Assembly (NCBI RefSeq): GCF_000745215.1
Contig: NZ_JQNK01000010.1
Location: forward strand, 95,564 to 159,563
Direction: 5' to 3'
Source: Methylosinus sp. PW1
Lineage (GTDB): Bacteria; Pseudomonadota; Alphaproteobacteria; Rhizobiales; Beijerinckiaceae
Length of the DNA: 64,000 nt
This document shows, in pieces, positions 24,854 through 33,395 of the stretch; position 1 is the stretch's first letter; each line of letters begins with the position of its first letter. The position numbers were made by a program, and so were the translations under genes. The notes below the pieces were generated by a model that saw only the letters and a program-made list of their open reading frames with translations, searched no databases and was not told the origin of the DNA.

Positions 24854-25422
24854 GCGCAATGGAGCTTCACGATCTTCGGAAATGTCTGAGGGTCGGGCGC
24901 GGATTCGAGGTCGAGCGGCGTGTCATAGAGGCGCAGCGCCAGCACGAATGGCTCTTTCGACACCGGCAGCCAATTGCCGGGCCGCGCCTGCGCGCCAATG
25001 TCGATCTCGAAGGCGCCGCCCTCGCGCCGCGCGATCTCGCTCGAGGTGAAAGCGTGGCGATCGGCGGGATTGTCGATGAGCCGGCCGGTCACGCTGGTCG
25101 CGCCGAGCGTCCAGAAGCGCGCCGCGGGGGTGGTGTCGAAGACGCGATAATCGCAGCGTCCATCGAGCGGCGCGCCGCTCGAATCCGTATGGGCAAAAAA
25201 GGCGAGGCCCTGATCGCGCCCGAGCGGCGCCTCGCCCGAGCGCGCGAGCACGGCGCGCGCATAAGGGTCGATCTCCGCGCCGCCATGGCGCGGCCAGGCG
25301 GTCCATGGGCCGACATGCAGCGCGCCGAAGCCGCGGCCGAGCCCGAGCGAGACGGCGGTCATCGCAAAGCCCAGCAGCAGGCCCGCGATCATCACGACGA
25401 AAGCCCTCAGATAATTGGTCAT
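24850..25422 (-). CDS. DUF1214 domain membrane-anchored protein
   Basis: The 190-residue protein starts MTNYLRAFVVMIAGLLLGFA, a signal anchor, and carries the DUF1214 signature: AFFAHTDSSGAPLDGRCDYR, RFWTLGATSVTGRLIDNPAD, RPGNWLPVSKEPFVLALRLY and a C-terminal FPKIVKLHC. The block around GNWLP is the family hallmark. It is encoded ten bases downstream of the PBP1A stop and overlaps the DUF1254 gene, so all three are likely co-transcribed. Role unknown; larger DUF1254-DUF1214 proteins occur widely and have no settled activity. Confidence 0.85.
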   Translation of the reverse strand: MTNYLRAFVVMIAGLLLGFAMTAVSLGLGRGFGALHVGPWTAWPRHGGAEIDPYARAVLARSGEAPLGRDQGLAFFAHTDSSGAPLDGRCDYRVFDTTPAARFWTLGATSVTGRLIDNPADRHAFTSSEIARREGGAFEIDIGAQARPGNWLPVSKEPFVLALRLYDTPLDLESAPDPQTFPKIVKLHCA

Positions 25423-25432
25423 GCGAAATCCG

Positions 25433-27625
25433 TCAGCGCCGATCGGCGCGCTTGTCGGTGGAACGCGTCCGCGGCTGCGAGCCGGCGGCGGGGCGCTCGG
25501 GACCATCGAGCTTCATCTTCGACTCGATTTGTCCGAGCGCCTCCAAGGCGCCGCGCGAGAGCGCCGCGGGACGCGCAGGCGCGCCGAGCTCGAGCGTCTT
25601 GGGCTGAGCGGCGGCCGCCGCTGCGAGCGTGGCGGGCGTGGCGAGTCCGCGGATCGGCTTGATGGCGATTCCTTGATGCGCATAGGCCATGATGTCGTGC
25701 CATGTCTTCGCCGGCAACGTGCCGCCGGTCATATTGGACATGCCTTCATTGTCGTCGTTTCCATACCACACGCAGCCGCCCATATTGCCGGTATAGCCGC
25801 AGAACCATGCGTCCTTATAGCCATTGGTGGTGCCGGTCTTGCCGATGACGTCGATTCCGGGGCCGAGATTGGCGCGCCCGCCGGTGCCTTCCTCGATCAC
25901 GCGCTTCATCATCGTGTCGAGCTCGGCGACCTTCTCGAAAGGCACGACCTGCTCTTGCGGCGGCGCGTCGCGATCATGCTGATAGAGAATGTCGCCGCGG
26001 CTGTTGCGCGCCTCCGTGGCCGCATAGGGCGTCGTCTTCTTGCCGCCATTGGCGAATGCGGCGTAGCCGGCCGCATGCTCGAGCAGGATGACGTCGCTCT
26101 GCCCGACGGGCAGCGAAGGCGTGTCCTCGAGCGGCGTGGTGATGCCGAGCTTGCGGCAGGTGTCGATGATTTTCGCGCGGCCGGCGTGTGAATCGCCATT
26201 GCCGATGGCGATCGACAATTGAATGGCGATGGTGTTGAGCGACTTGGCGAGCGCCAGCGAGAGCGGCAGCGAGCCGGCGTAGCCGCCGCTGTAATTATGG
26301 ACGCAATAATTGCCGATGCAGGTCGGGCGATCCGTCACCACCGTCGTCGGCTTGAACTTATTGCTCATCAGCGCGGTGAGATAGACATAGGGCTTGAAGG
26401 AGGAGCCCGGCTGGCGCGCCGCCTCCGTCGCGCGATTGAACTGGCTGGCGCCATAATCGCGCCCGCCGACCAGCGCGCGCACGGCGCCGTCGAGATCCAT
26501 GAAGGCCGAGGCGCTCTGCTTCGCGTGATAGGAGCGCCCGCTCTCGCGGAGATTTTCCTCCACCACCTCGTCGGCGCGCTTCTGCACATTGGGATCGAGG
26601 GCGGTGCGGATGGTCAGCACGCGATCGTCGCCGAACTTGCCGGCCTCCGCGAGGCGCTGCGCCTCCTTGAAGGCGAAGTCGAGATACCAATCCGGGCTCT
26701 GGTCGCGCTTGCGCTCGACCGGCGTCGCCGGATTGCGCTGCGCGGCGACGATCTGGCTCTGCGTCATGAAGCCGGCGTCGACGAGATTGTCGAGCACGTC
26801 ATTGGCGCGCGCGCGCGCTGCGGGGAGGTTGACATGCGGGGCGTATTTGGTCGGCGCCTTGAACAGGCCGGCGAGCATGGCGGCCTCGGACAGCGAGACG
26901 TCGCGCACCGATTTGCCGAAATAGAATTCCGCCGCCGCCTGAATGCCGAAGGCGCCGCCGCCCATATAGACGCGGTCGAGATAGAGCTTCAAAATCTCCT
27001 GCTTGGTGAGGCGCTCCTCGAGCCAGAGCGCGAGAAACGCCTCGTTGATCTTCCGCGTGAGAGTGCGCTCATTGGAGAGGAAGACGTTTTTGGCGAGTTG
27101 CTGCGTGATGGAGGAGCCGCCCTGCACCACGCCGGAGGAGCGCGCATTCACCGTGAGCGCGCGTCCCGTGCCGATAATGTCTATGCCGAAATGCTCGTAG
27201 AAGCGCCGGTCCTCGGTCGCCAGCACTGCCTTGATGACATAATCTGGATATTGGTCGAGCGGCACGGCGTCGTCATGCTTGATGCCGCGCTGTCCGGCGA
27301 CGGCGCCATAGCGATCCAGAAAAGTGATCGAGAGATCCTGCTTCTTCAGCCAATCGTCGCTGGTCATGCGCATGGCGGAGACCGACAGCGCGAGCGCGAC
27401 CATGCCCCCCGCGAGCGCCAGCGTCAGCGACTCGCAGCCGATCTCGACGGCGATCCGCCGCAGGCCGCGCACCTGGAAGCGGTTCATGAAGGCCGAGAAA
27501 TTCTCATAGGCCTCGCGCGCGCCGCGGCTCGAGTCGAAGAGGCTCGAGTCGATATAGGCGTCGAGCGCCAGCAGAAGCCTTGCGGCCCGCTTGTATAAGC
27601 GCGAGGATCGAATAGGTTCGAGCAA
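25433..27625 (-). CDS. Class A penicillin-binding protein 1A (transglycosylase/transpeptidase)
   Basis: The 730-residue bifunctional peptidoglycan synthase has a cytoplasmic N-terminus, one membrane helix (about 66-86) and a family-51 glycosyltransferase domain with catalytic E138 in AVLATEDRRFYEHFGID, plus GGSSITQQLAKNVFL. The transpeptidase domain has S408-x-x-K411 in RQPGSSFKPY, SLN at 462-464 and KTGTT at 596-600. The tail is Ala/Pro/Arg-rich. It polymerises lipid II and cross-links stem peptides in the periplasm. The long cytoplasmic lead of about 60 residues is a feature of some alphaproteobacterial members. The upstream 155 bases are shared with the divergent YcgN gene. Confidence 0.95.
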   Translation of the reverse strand: MLEPIRSSRLYKRAARLLLALDAYIDSSLFDSSRGAREAYENFSAFMNRFQVRGLRRIAVEIGCESLTLALAGGMVALALSVSAMRMTSDDWLKKQDLSITFLDRYGAVAGQRGIKHDDAVPLDQYPDYVIKAVLATEDRRFYEHFGIDIIGTGRALTVNARSSGVVQGGSSITQQLAKNVFLSNERTLTRKINEAFLALWLEERLTKQEILKLYLDRVYMGGGAFGIQAAAEFYFGKSVRDVSLSEAAMLAGLFKAPTKYAPHVNLPAARARANDVLDNLVDAGFMTQSQIVAAQRNPATPVERKRDQSPDWYLDFAFKEAQRLAEAGKFGDDRVLTIRTALDPNVQKRADEVVEENLRESGRSYHAKQSASAFMDLDGAVRALVGGRDYGASQFNRATEAARQPGSSFKPYVYLTALMSNKFKPTTVVTDRPTCIGNYCVHNYSGGYAGSLPLSLALAKSLNTIAIQLSIAIGNGDSHAGRAKIIDTCRKLGITTPLEDTPSLPVGQSDVILLEHAAGYAAFANGGKKTTPYAATEARNSRGDILYQHDRDAPPQEQVVPFEKVAELDTMMKRVIEEGTGGRANLGPGIDVIGKTGTTNGYKDAWFCGYTGNMGGCVWYGNDDNEGMSNMTGGTLPAKTWHDIMAYAHQGIAIKPIRGLATPATLAAAAAAQPKTLELGAPARPAALSRGALEALGQIESKMKLDGPERPAAGSQPRTRSTDKRADRR

Positions 27626-27780
27626 TTGCGCCGCTCCCTTGGCCCATCCGGGCGATTATGCGAACCAGGAGGCGGATGATAGCACTCCTCGAGCCGCCTT
27701 GACGATGGCCGGCCCGCAGGGATCGCCGGCAGGATGAATAAAGCGCGCGCGGCGCGAAGGACGAGGGCCGAAGACAGAGC

Positions 27781-28278
27781 ATGGCGAGGAATGACGAAAA
27801 AGAAGCGGTCGAACCGTTCTGGATGAGGCCCTTGAGCGAATTGACGCGGGCGCAATGGGAAAAGCTCTGCGACGGCTGCGGACGTTGCTGCCTGGTCAAG
27901 CTCGAGGATGAAGATAGTGGGGAAATCTATCATACGAGCGTCGGCTGCGATCTTTTGGACGGGGAGACCGGGCGCTGCCGCGACTATGCCGGCCGCCAGA
28001 CCAAGGTGCCCGACTGCGTTCGGCTGACCGTGAAGGCGCTCGCCGGCATCCCCTGGCTGCCGCCGACCTGCGCCTATCGCCTGCGCGCGGAAGACAAGCC
28101 GCTCCCCGATTGGCACCCGCTGCTGACCGGCGACCCGGCCAGCGTCCACACGGCCGGCGTCTCCGTGCGCGGCCGCGTGGCCGCCCATGAGCAGGAGGTG
28201 GAGACCGACGATCTCCCCAATTTCATCGTGCTATGGCCCAAGCGCTGGCCCCGGCGCAAGAAGGGGCGGGCGGCGTGA
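27781..28278 (+). CDS. YcgN-family cysteine-cluster protein (UPF0260)
   Basis: The 165-residue protein has the family's cysteines: LCDGCGRCCLVKLEDEDSGE at the front, VGCDLLD and GRCRDYAGRQTKVPDCVRLT in the middle, and PPTCAYRLRAEDKPLPDWHP later. The motif C-x-x-C-x-x-C-C is typical of proteins thought to bind zinc or an iron-sulfur cluster; some relatives modify proteins. It is divergent from the PBP1A gene and ends before the REP/RAYT region. The function is not established. The length and the WxPLLTGDP block agree with YcgN. Confidence 0.9.
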   Translation: MARNDEKEAVEPFWMRPLSELTRAQWEKLCDGCGRCCLVKLEDEDSGEIYHTSVGCDLLDGETGRCRDYAGRQTKVPDCVRLTVKALAGIPWLPPTCAYRLRAEDKPLPDWHPLLTGDPASVHTAGVSVRGRVAAHEQEVETDDLPNFIVLWPKRWPRRKKGRAA

Positions 28279-28376
28279 GGCGGAGTGTGATTTTATTCCT
28301 TGACAGCGGGACGCTGGTCCAATAGACAAGTCCCATGCTCCAGAATTGCGCTTGGGGCGAGGGACTGCGGCAGACG

Positions 28377-28472
28377 GGACCGCGAGCCTTCAGGCTCGCT
28401 CTTTCTAGAGCATCGCGCGTGCATCGGCGAGCGTCGAGCCCTACCGAAAGCGAGCCTGAAGGCTCGCGGTCC
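28377..28472. repeat. REP pair next to the transposase gene
   Basis: The unit at 28377-28399 is GGACC followed by GCGAGCCTTCAGGCTCGC; the unit at 28450-28472 is the reverse complement. A decayed third piece (GACCGCGAGCC) begins at 28494, just past the transposase stop. The two good units are identical to those at 215-272. The gap from 28279 to 28508 contains only these repeats and no gene I can support. Confidence 0.85.
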
Positions 28473-28508
28473 ATGTCGCGCTAGCGTCGCAATCGACCGC
28501 GAGCCGTC

Positions 28509-29045
28509 TCAGTCGTCTCGCAATCGCGCCGACGACCAGCGCCAATCTCGCGGCTCGACCGCGAGGCCGGCGCGCACGGGATTGCTTTCGACATAGGCGA
28601 TCGTTTGCTGGAGATCGCTTTCGTCGCGCATGTAGCGATCGAAATAGTCGCGCGCCCAGAAAGAGCCGCGAGCGCCGGTTCTCTCGTTGATTTTCGTGGC
28701 GCTGAACGCCTTCCAGCTTCGGACCGTCGCCCCGAGTGAAAAATTCGCCAAAGGCTCGACGACGACATGCGCGTGATTTGGCATGATCACCCAGGCGAAG
28801 AGACGAAACCGCGCATGGTCGAAATGGCGGATCGTATCTTCCACGATCTGCGCCACTATGGGGTCGGCTAGAGGCCGCTCACCTTCGCAACGATCGAGAT
28901 GTGCGTCTATGTCGGCGCCCAGCGCAGACTTCGGCAAACTGCCCGCTGTCCTGAAGACGACATGCTGAATCCGTTCCGGCGAATCGAAGTGAGGCAGATA
29001 GCCGCGTGAATGCCAGCCTTTCGGAGATGAACGGCTCATTTGCAT
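28509..29045 (-). CDS. REP-associated tyrosine transposase (RAYT, IS200-like)
   Basis: The 178-residue protein belongs to the Y1 transposase (HUH nuclease) family. It has the metal-binding His pair in VIMPNHAHVVVEPL and the helix carrying the nucleophilic tyrosine in LQQTIAYVESNPVRAGL. WKAFSATKINERTGARGSFW and RDYFDRYMRDESD are RAYT features. RAYTs nick REP hairpins and are thought to spread them; the flanking repeats are the likely substrate. The ATG at 29045 has GAGAG upstream; an ATG two codons later is also possible. The frame continues upstream through a REP unit, but that part is not protein-like. The catalytic residues look intact, so the enzyme may be active. Confidence 0.9.
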   Translation of the reverse strand: MQMSRSSPKGWHSRGYLPHFDSPERIQHVVFRTAGSLPKSALGADIDAHLDRCEGERPLADPIVAQIVEDTIRHFDHARFRLFAWVIMPNHAHVVVEPLANFSLGATVRSWKAFSATKINERTGARGSFWARDYFDRYMRDESDLQQTIAYVESNPVRAGLAVEPRDWRWSSARLRDD

Positions 29046-29063
29046 ATAGCTCTCGGGGGGCGT

Positions 29064-29270
29064 GCGAGCCCGAAGGCTCGCGGTCCGGCGCATCGGCCGC
29101 GCGCGGTACCAATAGATATCGGTCGGCGTAAACGCTAGCGAGAATTGGATCGCGAGCCTTCAGGCTCGCTCTTTTCGTTCATGTGGAGCGCGACGGCTTG
29201 GCGGGCGTGGAAGAGCGTCCGACGGATCATTTCGTAGATCGTCGAAAGCGAGCCTGAAGATTTGCGGCCC
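29064..29270. repeat. Three REP units upstream of the transposase gene
   Basis: Units lie at 29064-29086 (one mismatch, CCGAAGG for CTGAAGG), at 29147-29169 (GGATC instead of GGACC before the palindrome) and at 29248-29270 (several changes, GAAGATTTGCGGCCC at the 3' half). They alternate in orientation. The third is the most decayed copy and ends 29 bases before the first phage-type gene. Degeneration increases away from the transposase gene. Confidence 0.8.
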
Positions 29271-29298
29271 GGCGCTTTCGTCCAAAGGAGGCCGATGC

Positions 29299-29844
29299 AT
29301 GGCGCTAAAGCCAGATGCGCGCTCGCGCGACATCCTATCGCAGGCGAAGCTGCTCTATGACGCGGGCGTGACGCCGCTCGCCGAGGTGCGCGCCATGCTC
29401 GGCATGAGCGAGCGCGCTTTTTGCAGCTTTCGCAAAAGCGAGGGATGGCCCATGCGGCCGTCGCCGATCAAGCGCAAGAGCGCCGAAACGCCCACTATGT
29501 CGGAGCGGCAGGGCGCGCCGCCGACGCAGAAGGACTCGCGCAGCCTCATCGCCCGCCTCGAAGAGGCGGTGGAGCGCGAATTTGTCCGCGCCGAAGCGGT
29601 CCTCGCCACATGCGGCGCAAAGGCGGCGCCGAAGACGATGGAGACGAGCGCGCGCGTGCTCGCGAGCCTTGTGCGCAGCCTCGCGGAGCTGAAGCGCATG
29701 AATCGCGACGCCGCCGTGGCGCGAGAGGAGGACTTGCGTGTCCGAGACGCTTTCGACGACGAGCCTCCCCGCCAATTGGCCGAGCTCCGCGAGGAGCTTG
29801 CTCGCCGGCTCGAGCGCATGTGCGGCGATGGGCCGCTTGAATGA
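29299..29844 (+). CDS. GTA small terminase-like protein (gp1-like)
   Basis: The 181-residue protein has an N-terminal helix-turn-helix-like part (ILSQAKLLYDAGVTPLAEVR and AMLGMSERAFCSFRKSEGW), a Lys/Pro-rich linker and a helical C-terminal half. An HTH lead followed by helices is the plan of small terminase subunits, and in Rhodobacter GTA clusters the equivalent gene (g1) sits directly before the large terminase. AAAGGAGG lies eight bases before the ATG. It overlaps the large terminase by 17 bases. Small terminases select DNA for packaging; in GTAs specificity is lost and host DNA is packaged at random. Confidence 0.7.
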   Translation: MALKPDARSRDILSQAKLLYDAGVTPLAEVRAMLGMSERAFCSFRKSEGWPMRPSPIKRKSAETPTMSERQGAPPTQKDSRSLIARLEEAVEREFVRAEAVLATCGAKAAPKTMETSARVLASLVRSLAELKRMNRDAAVAREEDLRVRDAFDDEPPRQLAELREELARRLERMCGDGPLE

Positions 29845-31126
29845 GCTGATCGACGGATTTTCCCCGCGCGAGCTCGAGACATTGCTCGCGGATTGGGAGT
29901 TTTGCGCGCGCGAGGATCAATGGCCGCCCATGCTCGCGCCGGATGGCGCGCCTTGGCGCGTATGGCTGATATTGGGCGGGCGCGGTGCCGGCAAGACGCG
30001 CGCCGGCGCCGAATGGGTGCGCGCCATAGCGCGCGGCCGGCCGCAGTTCGCGACGCGCCCCTTGTCGCCGATCGCGCTCGTCGGCGAGAGCGCCGCTCAT
30101 GTGCGCGATGTGATGATCGAAGGCGTCTCCGGAATTCTCGCCGTACATCCGCGCAGCGAGCGGCCCTTGTGGGAGCCGTCGCGCAAGCGCCTCACTTTCG
30201 ACAATGGCGTCGTCGCGCAGACGTTCTCGGCGGAAGATCCCGAGAGCCTGCGCGGCCCGCAATTTTCCGCCGCCTGGTGCGACGAGCTGGCGAAATGGCG
30301 CTATGCGCAGGAGAGCTGGGACATGCTGCAATTCGGGCTGCGCTTGGGAGATTGGCCGCGCCAGATCGTCACCACCACGCCGCGCGCTATTCCTCTGCTG
30401 AAGCGTCTGATGAGCGAGCCCGGCGTCGCGACGACGCGCGCGACCACGCGACAGAATGCGGCGCATCTCGCGCCATCCTTTCTCGAGAGCGTCGTCGCGC
30501 AATATGCCGGCACGCGATTGGGGCGCCAGGAGCTCGACGGCGAGATTGTCGAGGAGCGCGCCGACGCGCTCTGGACGCGCGATATGCTGGAGGCGGCGCG
30601 CATTGTCGAGGCGCCGCCGATGGAGCGCATCGTCGTCGCCATCGATCCGCCTGCGTCATCCGGTCGGCGCGCCGATCGTTGCGGAATCGTCGCGGCGGGA
30701 ATGGCGAGTGGAATCGTCTACGTGCTGCAGGATGCGACGCTCGCCGCCGCGCGGCCGGCGCAATGGGCGCGCGCCGGCGTCGCGCTCTATCACCGGCTAG
30801 AGGCCGATGCGCTGATCGCCGAGATCAATCAGGGCGGCGAGATGGTGCGCGCCGTCATTCACGAGGCCGACCCGAGCGTGGCCGTGAGAGAGGTCCGCGC
30901 GACACGCGGCAAATATTTGCGCGCGGCGCCGGTCGCGCAGCTCTATGAGCAAGGACGCGTGCGTCATGTCGGCGCCTTTCCGGCGCTAGAAGACGAGATG
31001 TGCGATTTCGCCACTGACGGATTGTCATCGGGGAGAAGCCCCGATCGTCTCGACGCGCTGGTGTGGGCCGTTCACGCGCTGGCGCTGGCCCCGCGCGCGA
31101 GCGAGCCGCGCATGCGACGATTGTGA
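29828..31126 (+). CDS. GTA/phage large terminase subunit (gp2-like)
   Basis: The 432-residue packaging motor has a Walker A motif in WLILGGRGAGKTRAGAEW, Walker B in FSAAWCDELAKW and a coupling TTTP motif in RQIVTTTPRAIPLL. The C-terminal nuclease domain starts with ERIVVAIDPPASSG, has a second acidic site in LIAEINQGGEM and a third in PDRLDALVWAVHAL. This is the DNA-packaging protein family found in GTAs and lambda-like prophages of Alphaproteobacteria. The ATG at 29828 lies inside the end of the preceding gene; an ATG at 29840 is also possible. It would thread about 4-5 kb of DNA into small heads if the cluster is a GTA. Confidence 0.93.
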   Translation: MGRLNELIDGFSPRELETLLADWEFCAREDQWPPMLAPDGAPWRVWLILGGRGAGKTRAGAEWVRAIARGRPQFATRPLSPIALVGESAAHVRDVMIEGVSGILAVHPRSERPLWEPSRKRLTFDNGVVAQTFSAEDPESLRGPQFSAAWCDELAKWRYAQESWDMLQFGLRLGDWPRQIVTTTPRAIPLLKRLMSEPGVATTRATTRQNAAHLAPSFLESVVAQYAGTRLGRQELDGEIVEERADALWTRDMLEAARIVEAPPMERIVVAIDPPASSGRRADRCGIVAAGMASGIVYVLQDATLAAARPAQWARAGVALYHRLEADALIAEINQGGEMVRAVIHEADPSVAVREVRATRGKYLRAAPVAQLYEQGRVRHVGAFPALEDEMCDFATDGLSSGRSPDRLDALVWAVHALALAPRASEPRMRRL

Positions 31127-31215
31127 GGGCGCTTCGCGATCGCGAGCCGCGCGGCGCCGAGCCTGCTGCTTCCTACGCCCTGCCCAATGCTCACTCGATT
31201 TCAGACGGATATCTC

Positions 31216-32985
31216 ATGCCCTCATTTCTCTCCCGCCTCTTCGGCGCACGCGCGCCGGAGCGCAAATCCTCGCGCGCCATGCTCTCGCTGCATTCCATGG
31301 CCGCGCCGCAATGGACCGCGCGCAACAATGTCGCGCTCACCCGCGCCGGCTATGAGCGCAACGCCGTCTGCTATCGCGCCGTGCGCATGGTGGCGGAAGG
31401 CGCCGCCTCCGTGCCCTGGCTCGCTTATGAAGGTCGCGTGGAGACCCCCGAGCATCCTCTGTTGCACCTGATCGAGCGCCCCAATCCTTCCGACACGAGC
31501 GTCTCCTTTCTCGAGGCGCTGATCTCCAATCTGCTGCTCTATGGCGACGCCTATGTGGAAGGCGCTTTCGTCGATGGGCTCCTGCGCGAGGCCTATTGCC
31601 TGCGTCCCGATCGGATGAGCGTCGTCGCGGGACGCAATGGCTGGCCCTCGGCCTATGTCTATTCCGTGGCCGGAGACAGCGTGCGCTATGACATTCAGGG
31701 GCGCGGCATAGAGCCGATCCTGCATATTCGCCTGTTCAATCCGCTCGACGATATCTATGGCTTCGCGCCGCTCGCCGCCGCGCAGACGGCGGTCGACACG
31801 CATAACGCCGCGAGCTTCTGGAACAAGGCGCTGCTCGACAATAGCGCGCGGCCCTCCGGCGCGCTCGTCTATGCCGGGCCGGAGGGCGGACATCTCACCG
31901 ATGAGCAGTTCGAGCGCTTGAAGCAGGAATTGGAGGAGAATTTTTCCGGCGCCTTCAACGCCGGCCGCCCGCTGCTGCTGGAAGGCGGGCTGGATTGGAA
32001 GGCGCTGTCGCTCTCGCCGAAAGACATGGATTTTTCCGAGACGAAAGCCTCCGCCGCACGCGAGATCGCGCTCGCCTTCGGCGTGCCGCCATTGCTGATC
32101 GGCTTGCCGGGCGACAACACCTTTCGCAATTACGAGGAGGCCAATCGCGCCTTCTGGCGCCAGACGATCATTCCGCTCGTGCAGCGCTTGCAGAAGGCGT
32201 TTCACGCCTGGGCGCAGCCGGGCTTCGCGCCTTTCCGCTTCGACTATGACGCAGATCGCATCGACGCTCTGGCGAAAGAGCGCGCGCTCGAATGGAGCCG
32301 CATCGGCAGCGCCGCTTTCCTCACTGTCGACGAGCAGCGCGAGGCGGCGGGCTACGGCCCGATGGGAAAGCGCGTGAAATATTCGACAGATCAGCCGCGC
32401 GTCGCCGCCGGATCGCACGAGGGCGAGCAATGGACGCGCGGCGATGCGAGCGGCGCTGGCGACCTCGCGCAGGTGGCGCTGAACACGACCGCCGCGGTGG
32501 TGAACGATGCGGGCGCCCTCTTGGTTGGGGATAGCAATGACGCTCGACACTCCGTCGACCTGCTGGCGGAAGAAGGCTATGGTCACGCTATACGCGACCA
32601 TGTCGGCAAAGAAGATGTAGACCTTATCGCTGCTTTGGAGAGCAAGCGAATTAGCATTGGTCTACCATTCATAGGCGTGATCGCCTATGAGCCGGCGGTC
32701 GGCTCGTTCGACACTCGGGAATCCGCAAATGACCTCGTGAACCGAGTGATAGAGACGAACAAGGATCGCGTCGACTCGGTCGCCGAAGGACGACGCGATG
32801 AGGTCACGCTCCAGAGGATATTCGGATTTCGAACCGGAAAAGAGGCATTCTTGGAGAGCGGAACGTCGAAGCCGGTCGTTCGATGGACGTTCGGCGTCAG
32901 AGTTGTTCTTCATGCCGATCCGACCAGCGATCGAGGCTATCGGGTGCGGACCGCCTTTCCTGTCGACAGCAGATCGGGCCGATGA
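31216..32985 (+). CDS. GTA portal protein fused to RNase A-like (CdiA-CT type) toxin
   Basis: Residues 1-385 are an HK97/GTA portal (gp3-like) protein: TRAGYERNAVCYRAVRMVAE, NLLLYGDAYVEG, LLIGLPGDNTFRNYEEANRA and a final DEQREAAGYGPMGKR, where GTA portals normally end. The frame continues for about 204 residues. First comes a linker with QPRVAAGSHEGEQWTRG (about 393-409), a phrase I know from toxin-bearing phage head proteins. Then, from about residue 447, comes a domain that fits the bacterial CdiA-CT RNase A family. It has GHAIRDHVGKEDVDLIAAL at the front (H457, H462), then RESANDLVNRVIETNKDRV, and it ends VRVVLHADPTSDRGYRVRTA plus FP (T579, F581). GC falls to about 53 percent in 32581-32760 by my count, against 62-72 percent in the portal part. 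An immunity-like gene follows 19 bases later. Confidence 0.85.
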   Translation: MPSFLSRLFGARAPERKSSRAMLSLHSMAAPQWTARNNVALTRAGYERNAVCYRAVRMVAEGAASVPWLAYEGRVETPEHPLLHLIERPNPSDTSVSFLEALISNLLLYGDAYVEGAFVDGLLREAYCLRPDRMSVVAGRNGWPSAYVYSVAGDSVRYDIQGRGIEPILHIRLFNPLDDIYGFAPLAAAQTAVDTHNAASFWNKALLDNSARPSGALVYAGPEGGHLTDEQFERLKQELEENFSGAFNAGRPLLLEGGLDWKALSLSPKDMDFSETKASAAREIALAFGVPPLLIGLPGDNTFRNYEEANRAFWRQTIIPLVQRLQKAFHAWAQPGFAPFRFDYDADRIDALAKERALEWSRIGSAAFLTVDEQREAAGYGPMGKRVKYSTDQPRVAAGSHEGEQWTRGDASGAGDLAQVALNTTAAVVNDAGALLVGDSNDARHSVDLLAEEGYGHAIRDHVGKEDVDLIAALESKRISIGLPFIGVIAYEPAVGSFDTRESANDLVNRVIETNKDRVDSVAEGRRDEVTLQRIFGFRTGKEAFLESGTSKPVVRWTFGVRVVLHADPTSDRGYRVRTAFPVDSRSGR

Positions 32986-33004
32986 GCGCGAAAGGGGAAC
33001 ATTG

Positions 33005-33289
33005 ATGAACATTCCTGAAGCATTCTCGGATCTGGCTGAGTGGCTCATGTTCGAAGTCGAGGAAGATATCCCGGAAGGGCAGGACTACGTGGCCTATGCC
33101 ATTGGTCATCTCGATGAGAGCCAGAAGATGGGCGCGGAGCGATTTATCGACGGGCTGCTACGTCAGGAGCTTTCCGATCGAGAATTGATCGACATTTGGT
33201 TTCGTGCGGGCGCCAGAATGGGCTTTGCCAAAGACGCCGATTACCGAGTCGTGTTGATAGAAGTCCTGCACCGGCTGCGGGGCGATTGA
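33005..33289 (+). CDS. Putative immunity protein for the portal-linked RNase toxin (CdiI-like)
   Basis: This 94-residue protein is small, acidic and helical: MNIPEAFSDLAEWLMFEVEE is followed by QDYVAYAIGHLDESQKMGAE, RQELSDRELIDIWFRAGARM and a final RVVLIEVLHRLRGD. This length, charge and position, starting 19 bases after the toxin stop with a good ribosome site (AAAGGGGAAC), are what is expected of an immunity partner. The pattern is reminiscent of CdiI_2-type proteins that pair with RNase A-like CdiA toxins, though I cannot confirm the family. Its GC is lower than that of flanking genes, as in the toxin domain, so the two probably arrived together. A 7-bp hairpin at 33311-33335 may end the module. 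Confidence 0.7.
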   Translation: MNIPEAFSDLAEWLMFEVEEDIPEGQDYVAYAIGHLDESQKMGAERFIDGLLRQELSDRELIDIWFRAGARMGFAKDADYRVVLIEVLHRLRGD

Positions 33290-33395
33290 ACGGCCCCGCA
33301 TGGAGCGCTCGGACGGCGCGCCGCACGGGCCGTCCCCGTGGACATGATGTAAATTCGCCGCGCGGCTTCAGGGTTCAACAACAGCTGGAGCGCGG

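Noticed and set aside
28300..28328. TTGACA followed after 17 bases by TAGACA, a possible promoter
   Set aside because: There is no gene downstream on that strand, only REP repeats and the oppositely oriented transposase gene. The -10 match is weak, so it is probably chance.
28377..29270. Regularly appearing palindromic repeats considered as a CRISPR array
   Set aside because: The units alternate in orientation, spacing is irregular (50 to over 500 bases), and a transposase gene sits among them. They are REP elements.
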